Below, piece after piece: positions 9,222 to 17,941 of a DNA stretch of 64,000 nucleotides; the stretch's first letter is position 1, and each line of letters starts with the position of its first letter. The notes under the pieces are model-generated. The model was given only the letters and a program-made list of their open reading frames with translations. It did not search any database and had not been told where the DNA came from. The stretch is from Paenibacillus gallinarum. GTDB taxonomy: Bacteria > Bacillota > Bacilli > Paenibacillales > Paenibacillaceae. The stretch lies in assembly GCF_014836635.1 (NCBI RefSeq), contig NZ_JACSQL010000002.1, positions 682,001 to 746,000 of the forward strand. Reading direction: 5' to 3'. A program made the translations under genes and the position numbers.

Positions 9222-9773
9222 ATTGATGAAGCAAGATTGATTGAAGATATTGTTCAAGGAGACCATGCGAAATACCCGGAACTTATTAATCAATACAGTA
9301 AACATATTTTTCAAGTTACGTATTCTGTTCTTCATCATGTTCAAGATGCTGAGGATGCTGCACAGGAAGCTTTCGTTCAAATCTTTAAATCTCTCCCCCA
9401 GTACCGATCGGAAGGGTTTAAGACTTGGATTACACGAATTGCACTGAATAAAGCGATTGATATGAAGAGAAAAGTGAGCCGAAGAGTGGTAACCGAAGCG
9501 GGACATGAGAACGATGTAATACATATACCTGACCGGCATGCGGATACGGTGTATCAATTGCTTAAGAAAGAAAAGAAACAAGAACTGCTGAAAAAAATCA
9601 GAATGCTTCCTCTCAAGTATCGTGATATTATCATTCTTTATTACCTAAAAGAAAACAATTATGAGCAGATAGCGGAGGAATGCAGTATTGCTGTGAAAAC
9701 CGTAGAATCCAGGTTATACCGAGCGAGAATATGGATAAGGCAACATTGGAAGGAGGAAGATTGGCGTGAATAA
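9222..9773 (+). CDS. ECF-type RNA polymerase sigma factor
   Basis: Sigma-70 region 2 (DAEDAAQEAFVQIFKSL, then FKTWITRIALNKAIDMKRK) and region 4 (LPLKYRDIIILYYLKE...YEQIAEECSIAVKTVESRLYRAR) are clear, with no other domain, so this is an ECF sigma factor. The start is unusual. The strong ribosome site AAGGAGG (9206-9212) is followed at 9-nt spacing by in-frame ATT (9222), giving 183 residues. No in-frame ATG/GTG/TTG lies at normal spacing: TTG 9237 is about 24 nt away and TTG 9165 lies before the ribosome site. A five-codon ORF in another frame (TTG 9223/ATG 9226 to TGA 9240) ends by overlapping TTG 9237, so coupled re-initiation there is the other option. The putative anti-sigma gene overlaps its 3' end. 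Confidence 0.88.
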   Translation: MDEARLIEDIVQGDHAKYPELINQYSKHIFQVTYSVLHHVQDAEDAAQEAFVQIFKSLPQYRSEGFKTWITRIALNKAIDMKRKVSRRVVTEAGHENDVIHIPDRHADTVYQLLKKEKKQELLKKIRMLPLKYRDIIILYYLKENNYEQIAEECSIAVKTVESRLYRARIWIRQHWKEEDWRE

Positions 9774-10257
9774 CCAAAATAAGGACCGCTTTACGGCTTA
9801 TATCAAAGGGACACTTACCCAAGCGGAGAGAGAAGAGATAGAACAACAGCTCCTTACTGATGAAGAAGCGCTCGCCTCCTATCTGATGTCTCTTCAGTTA
9901 TTGAATCAATATGAAGGTTTGGCTCATCAAAACAACAACGAGATGTTTACTTTCCCGGACATCCAAAGTCAAACGGCATTTACCAAGCGGATCATGAAAC
10001 AAGTTGATTCTGCTGTGAGGAGAGAAGAAAGGAAGAAGAAATCAGGCAGCCTTTCGTGGCAGCATCTTCTCAGTCATAAAATGATTCACTATACGGTAGC
10101 TGCTTCGATCACTGTGATCTTTATATCTACAGGTGTATTTGACCGGTTAGCCCCTGGAAATATATACAAGACCGAGACCCAAGCCACACCCCCATATAGT
10201 GAGATTATGGTAAAAAAGGCCACAGGCTGGCTAGATACGCTAAAGCCTAAACCGTAA
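9766..10257 (+). CDS. Putative membrane anti-sigma factor
   Basis: A 163-residue protein starting at GTG (9766) that overlaps the sigma gene by 8 bp. It has an N-terminal cytoplasmic part of about 105 residues rich in acidic and Gln residues (AEREEIEQQLLTDEEAL), one membrane segment (about 108-128) and a short outer tail. That topology and its position directly after an ECF sigma gene are typical of cognate anti-sigma factors. No HxxxCxxC zinc motif is present. The regulatory role is inferred from context. Confidence 0.72.
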   Translation: MNNQNKDRFTAYIKGTLTQAEREEIEQQLLTDEEALASYLMSLQLLNQYEGLAHQNNNEMFTFPDIQSQTAFTKRIMKQVDSAVRREERKKKSGSLSWQHLLSHKMIHYTVAASITVIFISTGVFDRLAPGNIYKTETQATPPYSEIMVKKATGWLDTLKPKP

Positions 10258-10298
10258 TGAATAGATTTACATTCGTTTTAAGAAAGGAAGACAATGCG

Positions 10299-11591
10299 AT
10301 GAATATGCAGCAAGACAGAAGTAAACTGCTTGCCTTTTTACTTAACTTTGTGCCGGGACTCGGACATTATTACTATAAGAGCCGGGTAAAAGGATTTATT
10401 TATGGATTTTTGTTTTTTGCGATAATTGGATTGGCTTTCTTATTCCTAGTAGGAAATGAAGAAGAGTTTGCTATGTTATTAGTACTAGTAGCAGTATTTT
10501 TTTGGTTTATCAGTATGTTTGATATCGTAATTAAACTGCTTCGTGAACCTGAGATTCCGGCATATCCCTCAGGTTATCCTGGATATATTCCTAATACTGA
10601 TCCGTACGGACAATCTGGTCCAGCACTAGATCCAAACTTAGCCCCTAACCAATCTTTCTATGATAGTTCTCATGATCAAGGACCTGGGGTGGAACCTCCT
10701 TTTGCTTTTCCGCCGCATAAAGGATATGTGTATCCAAATCAAGGAAAAGGGAAAGAAAGTGAACGATTCTTTACCATTCTCTTGTCGTTTGTACCTGGGC
10801 TCGGACATTTGCACATGGGACTGTTGCAACGCGGGCTTTCTTTTCTAATCGGATTCTTCGGGCTCTCGATTATGCTGTTATTCGTGGCGGTTATTTCGGG
10901 GGAAGAAGTCATCCTTTTATTTTTACTTCTACTGCCGGTGATGTGGCTGTACTGTATGTTTGATGCGGTTCAGCATGTGCATCGTAAGCAAGCGGGTGAA
11001 ATTCTTGAGGATAAGACATTGTTTGAACAGTTGGAACACGGCCGTAGTCATGGTAAACGGAGTAAGGTAATCGCGACGTTACTTGCTGCTTTCCCTGGGG
11101 CAGGTCAGATGTATTTAGGGCTTCAAAAAAGAGGACTTCAGCTTATGGTGATATTTTTAGGGAGTATCTACATTTTGGACTTGCTGAATTTATCGCTCTT
11201 CCTCTTTCTGATACCGGTCATTTGGTTCTATAGTTTCTTTGATGGGCTTCAGCAGGCGAGCAAATATGGCAGGGAACCCTTATACGATAAACCGGTGGTC
11301 GAAGCGTGGACTCGCTATCAGCGATGGATCGGTGCAGCTTTGTTATTCCTTGGTGTGTACTATATTTTGCTGAGACTCGTAATCCCAGAGCTTGAGAGCC
11401 GCTTTGAGTCTTTACAAGTCTTTTACAGTCTTCAATCTTACATGAATACCCTTGTTGTATCACTTCTCTTGATCGGGGGCGGGCTGAAATTGTTATTTTC
11501 TCCAAAACAGAAAGAAGATGAAGGAGATAGACTGCTTAGAGAACTTGAACGTGATATGGATCTATCCTCTTATCAAGATAAAGGGTTGTAG
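10299..11591 (+). CDS. Polytopic membrane protein with three TM2-like repeats
   Basis: Starts at ATG 10299 behind AAAGGAAG, giving 430 residues. Three similar units each begin with a basic stretch, then FVPGLGHYYYKSRVKG, FVPGLGHLHMGLLQRG or AFPGAGQMYLGLQKRG, followed by two hydrophobic segments. A Pro/Gly/Tyr-rich linker (about 90-150) separates units 1 and 2. Two more membrane segments close the protein. The PG-G-x-x-Y-x-G-x-x-x-R-G pattern resembles TM2-domain proteins. It is co-transcribed with the ECF sigma/anti-sigma pair and may be part of that envelope-stress output or sensor. Function unknown. Confidence 0.75.
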   Translation: MNMQQDRSKLLAFLLNFVPGLGHYYYKSRVKGFIYGFLFFAIIGLAFLFLVGNEEEFAMLLVLVAVFFWFISMFDIVIKLLREPEIPAYPSGYPGYIPNTDPYGQSGPALDPNLAPNQSFYDSSHDQGPGVEPPFAFPPHKGYVYPNQGKGKESERFFTILLSFVPGLGHLHMGLLQRGLSFLIGFFGLSIMLLFVAVISGEEVILLFLLLLPVMWLYCMFDAVQHVHRKQAGEILEDKTLFEQLEHGRSHGKRSKVIATLLAAFPGAGQMYLGLQKRGLQLMVIFLGSIYILDLLNLSLFLFLIPVIWFYSFFDGLQQASKYGREPLYDKPVVEAWTRYQRWIGAALLFLGVYYILLRLVIPELESRFESLQVFYSLQSYMNTLVVSLLLIGGGLKLLFSPKQKEDEGDRLLRELERDMDLSSYQDKGL

Positions 11592-11606
11592 ACTTGGGTC
11601 GATGAT

Positions 11607-11648
11607 AAAAAACCGTAGGAACGCCGACTAGGTGTTCTACGGTTTTAT
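11607..11648. terminator. Bidirectional terminator between convergent operons
   Basis: An AAACCGTAGGAAC / GTTCTACGGTTT stem, with A-run and T-run on opposite sides, serves both the sigma operon (+) and the mtnB operon (-). Confidence 0.88.
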
Positions 11649-11651
11649 TGT

Positions 11652-12296
11652 TTATTTTTTAAGTAAAAGTCCGCGGTACATTACTTCAAATAAGAATTCA
11701 AATGCTTCCAGATGCTTTCTAGCTTCAAACGCATTCTTTCCCCACACATAAATGCCGTGATTCCGAAGCAAAATTCCAGGAACGTTCTTCTGAAGTACGC
11801 CAGGTACTAGCTCGGCAATAGAAGGGATATGTGCATAGTTAGGAAGAACAGGCACCTCAATAGTGGCATTTTCCTCCCAGATGTTAAAAGCTTTAATGAG
11901 TTCAATGCCTTGAATCGGTACATGACCTTGGTCACCGTAATATTCACTGATCAGGTTATTGAACACGGTATGTACATGAAAAACAGCTCCGCAACCAGTC
12001 AAGCGATAAATTTCGCAGTGGATTAATGTCTCCGCACTAGGTTTTAAGTTGGTCGCTTCGCAAGCTTTTCCATCCTTATCTACAAAGAGGAAGTCTTCCG
12101 GCGTGCGGGCTGCTTTATCTTTACCGCTTGCGGTAACTGCAAAATGAAACTGCTCAGCATCAAAACCTCCAACACGCATGGAAAGATTTCCACTTGTACC
12201 GGGAAACCAACCTCTTTTTGCAAAATCATCTTTTACATCGGCTAGTTCGGAGAGAACACGGTTTTTTTCTTCTGTGGTGATATCTGAAAAAGTCAT
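11652..12296 (-). CDS. mtnB: Methylthioribulose-1-phosphate dehydratase
   Basis: A class II aldolase/adducin-family zinc enzyme of methionine salvage that dehydrates 5-methylthioribulose-1-phosphate. It has 214 residues. GTSGNLSMRV, the zinc-ligand segment VFHVHTVFNN and LLRNHGIYVWG are visible. Its ATG overlaps the mtnX stop as ATGA. It is the last gene before the convergent terminator. The usual next gene mtnD (acireductone dioxygenase) is absent here. Confidence 0.94.
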   Translation of the reverse strand: MTFSDITTEEKNRVLSELADVKDDFAKRGWFPGTSGNLSMRVGGFDAEQFHFAVTASGKDKAARTPEDFLFVDKDGKACEATNLKPSAETLIHCEIYRLTGCGAVFHVHTVFNNLISEYYGDQGHVPIQGIELIKAFNIWEENATIEVPVLPNYAHIPSIAELVPGVLQKNVPGILLRNHGIYVWGKNAFEARKHLEAFEFLFEVMYRGLLLKK

Positions 12297-12967
12297 TTCA
12301 TTGCCTCCTGAGCACGTTTCAATTGTAAGTCCTCTAATATATCGAAGAAAGTAGTAAATGGAACATGAGGAACCTGCAGTTCTTCACATTTCTTCGTCAA
12401 GATCGAACGGGAATAGACTAGATCAGCAATTTTAGCACCTTGGAAGTCTGTGAGACTGTCACCGATGAGTATACGTTCATAGGAATTTGGATCGAATGTA
12501 CGCATAATGGTTGCTTTACACATTCCACAATCATTCGTGCAGGGGGCTTTACAAGGATGAGGCCACAGGATCTGAATATGATCTCCCGTAAAATCAGCAC
12601 GGTTACAATAAACATGATCCTTTGGAATCCCAAACGGAGCAAGCAGAGGATCAATAAAGAAATCCATTCCGCCGCTCGTTACATAAAACTCGATACCTTC
12701 GTTACGTACATAGCTCAGGAACTCGGCAAAGCCATCCCTAATTCCTGCTTGTCCAAGAACGAACTCGATCACTTCATTTTTTTGCTCAGAAGGAATAAGA
12801 GCGAACATTGCGCTTACCCCTTGCTGTAATGAAATTTTCTGATCGACTATATCTTTCATAATCGGCTCATAACCGGCAGGCTGAAAATGCTTCATGATGG
12901 CTACGATATTATCGGATAGCGTAATCGTTCCGTCAAAATCGCAGAATAAGACTGTTTTTTTACTCAC
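12293..12967 (-). CDS. mtnX: 2-hydroxy-3-keto-5-methylthiopentenyl-1-phosphate phosphatase
   Basis: A HAD-superfamily phosphatase of methionine salvage. The N-terminal nucleophile motif FCDFDGT, the VTSGGMDFFI motif II, an intervening Cys-rich stretch (CKAPCTNDCGMC) and ILIGDSLTDFQGA motif IV are in order. The start is GTG at 12967, which shares one base with the mtnW TAG stop and lies after GGGGAGGAG; this gives 224 residues. It works with MtnW, whose product it dephosphorylates. Confidence 0.93.
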   Translation of the reverse strand: MSKKTVLFCDFDGTITLSDNIVAIMKHFQPAGYEPIMKDIVDQKISLQQGVSAMFALIPSEQKNEVIEFVLGQAGIRDGFAEFLSYVRNEGIEFYVTSGGMDFFIDPLLAPFGIPKDHVYCNRADFTGDHIQILWPHPCKAPCTNDCGMCKATIMRTFDPNSYERILIGDSLTDFQGAKIADLVYSRSILTKKCEELQVPHVPFTTFFDILEDLQLKRAQEAMK

Positions 12968-14187
12968 TATTTTTCTCCTCCCCAAAGCTGCAGGGCACTT
13001 GCAAGCTCAGGATGGGCTAAAGCATAATCCGAAAGAGAAACCCCTTGCTGTGCTGCTTCAATAGCTTGTACAAATGCACGTCCTCCGGCTTCTGTCCCCA
13101 TCGGATGACCGTGAATTCCGCCACCAGCATTTACAATAACGTCTGTACCGAAATCTTGTAAGATCAGTGGAACAAGCCCAGGATGAATTCCCGCTGACGG
13201 TACAGGCATACTTTGTTTTACTGACAGTGCTGAAGTTAACAGCTGCTCTTTAATTCCCATATTTTCTTCTCGCGGCATTGTTACTGAACCGTAAGGCGAA
13301 GGGAAGAGAACGAGGTCAGCACCCGCAAGACGCATGAGCTGCCCAAGCAGGACGGAAGCAGAGATACCGTGATAAGGAGAAGGATAATAAGCACCGGCAA
13401 GCGCTGGGTGAGCCATAATCGGTACCGAAATTTCTGGATCTTTACTCAGTTCGTGCAGGACGTCATAACCGTAAGATAATACATTAAAGAGAAGAGCGTT
13501 AGCACCTGCGTCAATCGCTTTTCGAGCTTGCTCATGCAGACGGGAAGTCGGACCAGTGAGATTCGTTGCATACAATAACTTTTTGCCTGTTTCTTTACTC
13601 GCTTCTTCCGCAGCCCGAATACATACTTCTACTCTTTTTTCAATTGGAGTCAGTTCATTCTCGAATAGAATTTCATCATCTTTAATTAAATCCACACCGC
13701 CAAGTGCCTGGCGCAAGAACTGTTCGCGCAGTTCTGAAGCATTGAGACCGATAACTGATTTAAAAATACTCATTAGCAAGGGGCGATTCGGTACACCTAG
13801 AAGATCCCGTACGCCTTGTATACCAAACTTTGGACCAGGGAAATGTGAGGCAAAAGCATCGGAGACACCGAGCTGCATGAGCTTAATTTTGCCGTCCATT
13901 GATATTTTTCCAAACACCGTAACGAGCAGTGCCGGGATATCTTTGCTGAAATTAATATCAGGATATGCAATCGTTACATCTCCGTAGCGTTCTCCGGCTT
14001 GTGCGTTTTCAGGTTCATGTACTTGTACGTCAAGCACTTGTCCTAAGTGTTGTTTCATTTTCTCTCTCTTTGCTTCCGGTAATTCCGTCCAGCTTCCCAC
14101 AGTCATACCGATGGCAATGGACTCTGCTTTTTTGTGGAAATTCGCTTTATCATCGTAAATCCGGTACGTTGCTGTACAATAGCTCAA
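12967..14187 (-). CDS. mtnW: 2,3-diketo-5-methylthiopentyl-1-phosphate enolase (RuBisCO-like protein)
   Basis: A RuBisCO-like enzyme that enolises the diketone phosphate in the MtnW-MtnX branch of methionine salvage. It has 406 residues, close to other MtnW proteins. The RuBisCO-type motif GGVDLIKDDE and the C-terminal phosphate-binding AGGGIHGHP segment are present. It does not carboxylate ribulose bisphosphate. Its start overlaps the proC stop by 4 bp (ATGA), which fuses the methionine-salvage genes to the proline operon. Confidence 0.95.
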   Translation of the reverse strand: MSYCTATYRIYDDKANFHKKAESIAIGMTVGSWTELPEAKREKMKQHLGQVLDVQVHEPENAQAGERYGDVTIAYPDINFSKDIPALLVTVFGKISMDGKIKLMQLGVSDAFASHFPGPKFGIQGVRDLLGVPNRPLLMSIFKSVIGLNASELREQFLRQALGGVDLIKDDEILFENELTPIEKRVEVCIRAAEEASKETGKKLLYATNLTGPTSRLHEQARKAIDAGANALLFNVLSYGYDVLHELSKDPEISVPIMAHPALAGAYYPSPYHGISASVLLGQLMRLAGADLVLFPSPYGSVTMPREENMGIKEQLLTSALSVKQSMPVPSAGIHPGLVPLILQDFGTDVIVNAGGGIHGHPMGTEAGGRAFVQAIEAAQQGVSLSDYALAHPELASALQLWGGEK

Positions 14188-15044
14188 TTGATTTCCTCCT
14201 TCAAGGCATTGCCCATTTCGCGGGAACGCTCTGCACAGCGATCCACAGCAGCAATGACAGTCTCTTTAAAATTCCCTTTAGCTAACACACCAATAGCCGC
14301 CTCGGTTGATCCATTAGGGGAAGTTACTTTTTTGCGTAAGTCTTGTGGACTTTCACCGGTTTGCTGCACCATTTGGGCCGCACCAAGAACTGTCTGTACG
14401 GTTAGTTCGCGAGCTTGCTCCGAAGTAAGTCCGCCCTTCACACCTGCTTCGATCAAGGCTTCCATCATGTAATATATGTAGGCGGGCCCGCTTCCTGAGA
14501 CTCCGGTTAAGGTTTCAATAGTAGATTCATCGACTATGGTGACAATGCCAACCGCCTCAAATAAGGTACGGACTACCTTTTTCTCTTCGCTACTCACTTC
14601 TTCTGAAAAAGCAATACCAGTTGCACCGAGACCAATCGTACTGGACGTATTAGGCATCGTGCGGACAACCGGATGTTTTTTGCCAAGAAGCGTCTGGATT
14701 GTTTCAATGGTCATCCCGGCTATAACTGACACCACGAGTTGCCCTGGGGATAGAAGCGGTCCTAGATAACGGAGGGCTTCCGCTGCATCTTTGGGTTTCA
14801 TCGAGAGGACGATGACATCGGTCGTTTGGAGCACATCTTCTTTGGCAGCCGTTTCACGTACCGTAATAACTCCATATTTATTTTCTAGTTCCTGAAGGCG
14901 TTCTTTATTGCTGCGGTTCATCATGGTGATGGACGTAGGAGAAAGCACACCTTTTGAAATGAGCCCTCTTGCTATCGCTTCGGCCATGGACCCGGCTCCG
15001 TAAAAAGCAACTTTTTTTTGAATGAGTGTACGAATTTCGCTCAT
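14184..15044 (-). CDS. proC: Pyrroline-5-carboxylate reductase
   Basis: Last step of proline synthesis, NAD(P)H-dependent. It has a Rossmann GAGSMAEA near the N-terminus, MPNTSSTIGLGATG and the C-terminal signature TGVSGSGPAYIYYMMEAL. Two ATGs are possible, at 15053 and 15044. The AGGAGG at 15055-15060 is too close to the first and well placed for the second, so 15044 (286 residues) is preferred. It follows proA by 27 bp and overlaps mtnW by 4 bp. Confidence 0.94.
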   Translation of the reverse strand: MSEIRTLIQKKVAFYGAGSMAEAIARGLISKGVLSPTSITMMNRSNKERLQELENKYGVITVRETAAKEDVLQTTDVIVLSMKPKDAAEALRYLGPLLSPGQLVVSVIAGMTIETIQTLLGKKHPVVRTMPNTSSTIGLGATGIAFSEEVSSEEKKVVRTLFEAVGIVTIVDESTIETLTGVSGSGPAYIYYMMEALIEAGVKGGLTSEQARELTVQTVLGAAQMVQQTGESPQDLRKKVTSPNGSTEAAIGVLAKGNFKETVIAAVDRCAERSREMGNALKEEIN

Positions 15045-15071
15045 AGATGTCATTCCTCCTGATTCATTATT

Positions 15072-16319
15072 TTACTGTCTGATTTGTCCCGTTCCATAAA
15101 TACGATATTTGGTTGAGGTAAGTGCAGGGAGTCCCATAGGTCCACGTGCATGCAGTTTTTGCGTGCTAATTCCGATTTCTGCACCATAACCAAATTCAAA
15201 ACCGTCCGTAAAACGTGTTGATGCATTGTGATAGACGGCTGCAGCATCTACCTGTTGCATGAATTTTGCAGCAATAGTTTGGTCCTCAGTGACAATACAC
15301 TCAGAATGCATCGTACTATACTGTGCAATATGACCCAGTGCTTCCTCTAGATCATTAACGATCCGGACATTAAGTACATAATCGTTATATTCCGTACTGT
15401 AATCAGTCGAGGTAGCGGATATAGCCCATGGAACGAGTTTAACAAAAGCGGAACAACCGCGAAGTTCAACAGAAGAGTTTTTAAATGCTTCCGCAAGCTT
15501 TATTATTTTCTCATTTCCATAGTCCTTATGGATTAAAAGTGTCTCCATCGAGTTGCATACCGATGGACGTTGTACTTTTGCATTAAGAGCAATATCGGTA
15601 GCCATTTGCTCATCAGCGTCCGCAGCAATATAGGTATGGCAGATTCCAGCACCCGTTTCAATAACAGGAACCGTCGCATTTTCAACCACATTTTGAATGA
15701 GAGAGGCGCCGCCTCGAGGAATAATGACATCGAGCAGACCTTTGCATTTTAACATTTCATTTACTGAAGCACGATTTGAATCTTCAATCAGCTGGATAGC
15801 TTCAGATGGAACCGGAGTAGAGTTCAGCGCCTGTTTTAATACCTCTACGATCTTTTGGTTTGATGACAAGGCAGAGGAACCACCGCGGAGCACAACAGCA
15901 TTTCCCGTCTTGAGACTTAGTCCAATTGCATCTACCGTAACATTGGGTCTAGCTTCGTAGATGATTCCGATCAGTCCAAGCGGTACGCGTTCCTTTTCAA
16001 TGCGTAGACCATTAGGGCGATGAATGACTTCAAGAATGTCTCCAATAGGATCATTCAGCTCAGCGATCTGCCGAAGTCCTTCAGCAATCGTGTGAATTCG
16101 TTCTTCATTCAGGCTGAGCCGATCAAGCATAGCAGCAGGAGTTCCATTCTCCTGACCGCGTGCAAGATCGAGCTTGTTCGCTTCAATAATAGAGGACTGC
16201 TCCTGAATCAGTGCATCTGCCATAACAAGAAGGGCTGCGTTTTTAACCTCAGAGGATAGACTTGCTAGTAATGCAGTCGTTTCTTTAGCCAGTAATGCTT
16301 TCGTTTGTACTTCACTCAT
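15072..16319 (-). CDS. proA: Gamma-glutamyl phosphate reductase
   Basis: The NADPH-dependent second enzyme of proline synthesis, 415 residues, aldehyde-dehydrogenase fold. The catalytic Cys lies in VQRPSVCNSMETLL. RGGSSALSSN, IIPRGGASLI and ETGAGICHTY are family segments. The ATG follows AAAGGAG at 9 nt. It lies 79 bp after proB and belongs to the T-box-led operon. Confidence 0.96.
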   Translation of the reverse strand: MSEVQTKALLAKETTALLASLSSEVKNAALLVMADALIQEQSSIIEANKLDLARGQENGTPAAMLDRLSLNEERIHTIAEGLRQIAELNDPIGDILEVIHRPNGLRIEKERVPLGLIGIIYEARPNVTVDAIGLSLKTGNAVVLRGGSSALSSNQKIVEVLKQALNSTPVPSEAIQLIEDSNRASVNEMLKCKGLLDVIIPRGGASLIQNVVENATVPVIETGAGICHTYIAADADEQMATDIALNAKVQRPSVCNSMETLLIHKDYGNEKIIKLAEAFKNSSVELRGCSAFVKLVPWAISATSTDYSTEYNDYVLNVRIVNDLEEALGHIAQYSTMHSECIVTEDQTIAAKFMQQVDAAAVYHNASTRFTDGFEFGYGAEIGISTQKLHARGPMGLPALTSTKYRIYGTGQIRQ

Positions 16320-16398
16320 TGAAATTCACTCCTTTAGTTAATTTAAGTTAGTCTTACTTAATTTTAAGTAGAATAGAGTCTATGGGAACATTCATCCG

Positions 16399-17517
16399 TT
16401 ATTTCAGTGTAATCCATTCATCACGATGAACTACTTCCAAACGACTCATGTTTCCTTCGAGTTTTTTGAGAACTTCCTGACTTGAAAGACCTCTAATCAT
16501 GCGCAGTTGTTCTTCATCGTAATTTACAATACCACGACCGATGACATCACCTGTCACATTAATAACCTCGATGACATCACCGGCTTGGAAATGACCTTGG
16601 ACTTCTTGCACCCCTACAGGGAGCAGGCTGTGACCGTCGTGAAGAAGTGCTTTTTCTGCTCCTAGATCGACCTGTACAGAGCCGAGTGGGGATGACATGA
16701 ATCCAAGCCATTGTTTTTTACGAGGCAGAGAATGAAGGCGTGTATCAAAATAGGTACCTTTTCCTCTATCATAAAAAGCTGCTTTCAAATCTCCTTGCGT
16801 AAGGACACGTCCTACAAAGACAGGTACTCCGCCTCTAGTAGCAACCTTGGCTGCATCAACTTTGGAACGCATACCACCTGTACCGACGGCAGAACCGCTT
16901 CCGCCAGCAATTGCATAGATCTCCTCTGTAATTTCATCGATTCGGTCATACTTGACTGCATCGGCCTGTTTCCGGGGATCTGCAGTATATAGACCATCGG
17001 TATCCGTTAAAATGAGGAGCTTACTCGCTTTAATAAATCCAGCCACAAGCGCTGACAGCATATCGTTATCGCCGAATTTCAGCTCGTCAACAGATACCGT
17101 ATCATTCTCGTTAATGATAGGGATCACTCGCTGTTTTAATAGCTCATCAATCGTCATGATGGCATTTCCCATCCGTTTGCGGTTTAGGAAATCTGTTCGT
17201 GTCAGTAAGATTTGTGCCGTCTTGATTTCATGTCCCGCAAAAGCTTGTTGATATGCTTGCATAAGAAGAGCCTGCCCTACAGCCGCAGCCGCTTGCTTTT
17301 CATGAAGCAGCTTGGGCCGCGATGTGTATCCAATGTGACCAAATCCAGCAGCAACTGCTCCAGAAGTGACAAGTAGAACTTCATGACCTTCAGCGTGAAG
17401 TGCAGCTATCTCAGCTGCGAAGAATGCAACGGCTTCTTTATGTAATGAGCCTGTGTCCGTGGTTAAAGAACTGCTTCCAATTTTAATAACAATGCGAGAA
17501 GACACGCCTGTATTCAC
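16399..17517 (-). CDS. proB: Glutamate 5-kinase with C-terminal PUA domain
   Basis: The first, committed step of proline synthesis. It has an N-terminal amino-acid-kinase domain (VIKIGSSSL, LVTSGAVAAG, NENDTVSVDEL, FGDNDMLSALVAG, LTDTDGLY, GTGGMRSKV) and a PUA domain from about residue 280. The full 372 residues are normal. The GTG at 17517 is used here, but AAGGA lies almost against it and GTG 17505 is a possible alternative. It is the first gene after the T-box leader. Confidence 0.95.
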   Translation of the reverse strand: MNTGVSSRIVIKIGSSSLTTDTGSLHKEAVAFFAAEIAALHAEGHEVLLVTSGAVAAGFGHIGYTSRPKLLHEKQAAAAVGQALLMQAYQQAFAGHEIKTAQILLTRTDFLNRKRMGNAIMTIDELLKQRVIPIINENDTVSVDELKFGDNDMLSALVAGFIKASKLLILTDTDGLYTADPRKQADAVKYDRIDEITEEIYAIAGGSGSAVGTGGMRSKVDAAKVATRGGVPVFVGRVLTQGDLKAAFYDRGKGTYFDTRLHSLPRKKQWLGFMSSPLGSVQVDLGAEKALLHDGHSLLPVGVQEVQGHFQAGDVIEVINVTGDVIGRGIVNYDEEQLRMIRGLSSQEVLKKLEGNMSRLEVVHRDEWITLK

Positions 17518-17627
17518 TTCCTTTTTAATTGAATGAATTTCATAATTTATTTAATGAATTTGAAAATAAATATACTCTTCATTGATGCAACGTCAGATAG
17601 CATGAAAGTGGTTCCTTTAGACAAAAT

Positions 17628-17875
17628 AAAAAAACTTTCGTCCTTGTAATGCAAAGGACGAAAGTTAAATCTTCCGCGGTACCACCTTTGTTGATGATCT
17701 AGATCATCCAACTCGTAGACCTTATAACGTTAAGGGAAACGTCCTGTTTTCTTATTAGGCCGCTCAGGGGTAGGTTTCGGAAATGTTCGTGGTAAATTCT
17801 TTCAGCCGGGCGGAATTCACTCTCTTTGACACGAAGGGATTTCTTACTGGTCCCGTCAACACGTTTATAATTTTA
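17628..17875 (-). promoter_or_regulatory. T-box riboswitch leader of the proBAC-mtnWXB operon (specifier consistent with proline CCU)
   Basis: Reading on the minus strand, the leader contains AAAGAGAG with a purine-rich Stem I, a specifier-type segment GAAACCTACCCC (17778-17767) and the hallmark T-box AAAGGTGGTACCGCG (17689-17675). It ends in a strong hairpin of AACTTTCGTCCTT / AAGGACGAAAGTT (17666-17633) and a T-run. The T-box can pair with the Stem I-side antiterminator bulge when uncharged tRNA binds. Within GAA-CCT-A context the likely specifier is CCT (17774-17772), a proline codon, which fits proB as the next gene. The specifier was read by eye, so ACC (Thr) is a less likely reading. 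Confidence 0.93.
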
Positions 17876-17941
17876 AATTACTGATAGGATACCATGGAAG
17901 ATAGACCGTTGCAAAGAGAAATAAGCGCAGATCTTGTAGTA

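Noticed and set aside
12967..14187. Genuine RuBisCO
   Set aside because: The genomic context (mtnX, mtnB) and length fit the MtnW enolase; no Calvin-cycle genes nearby.
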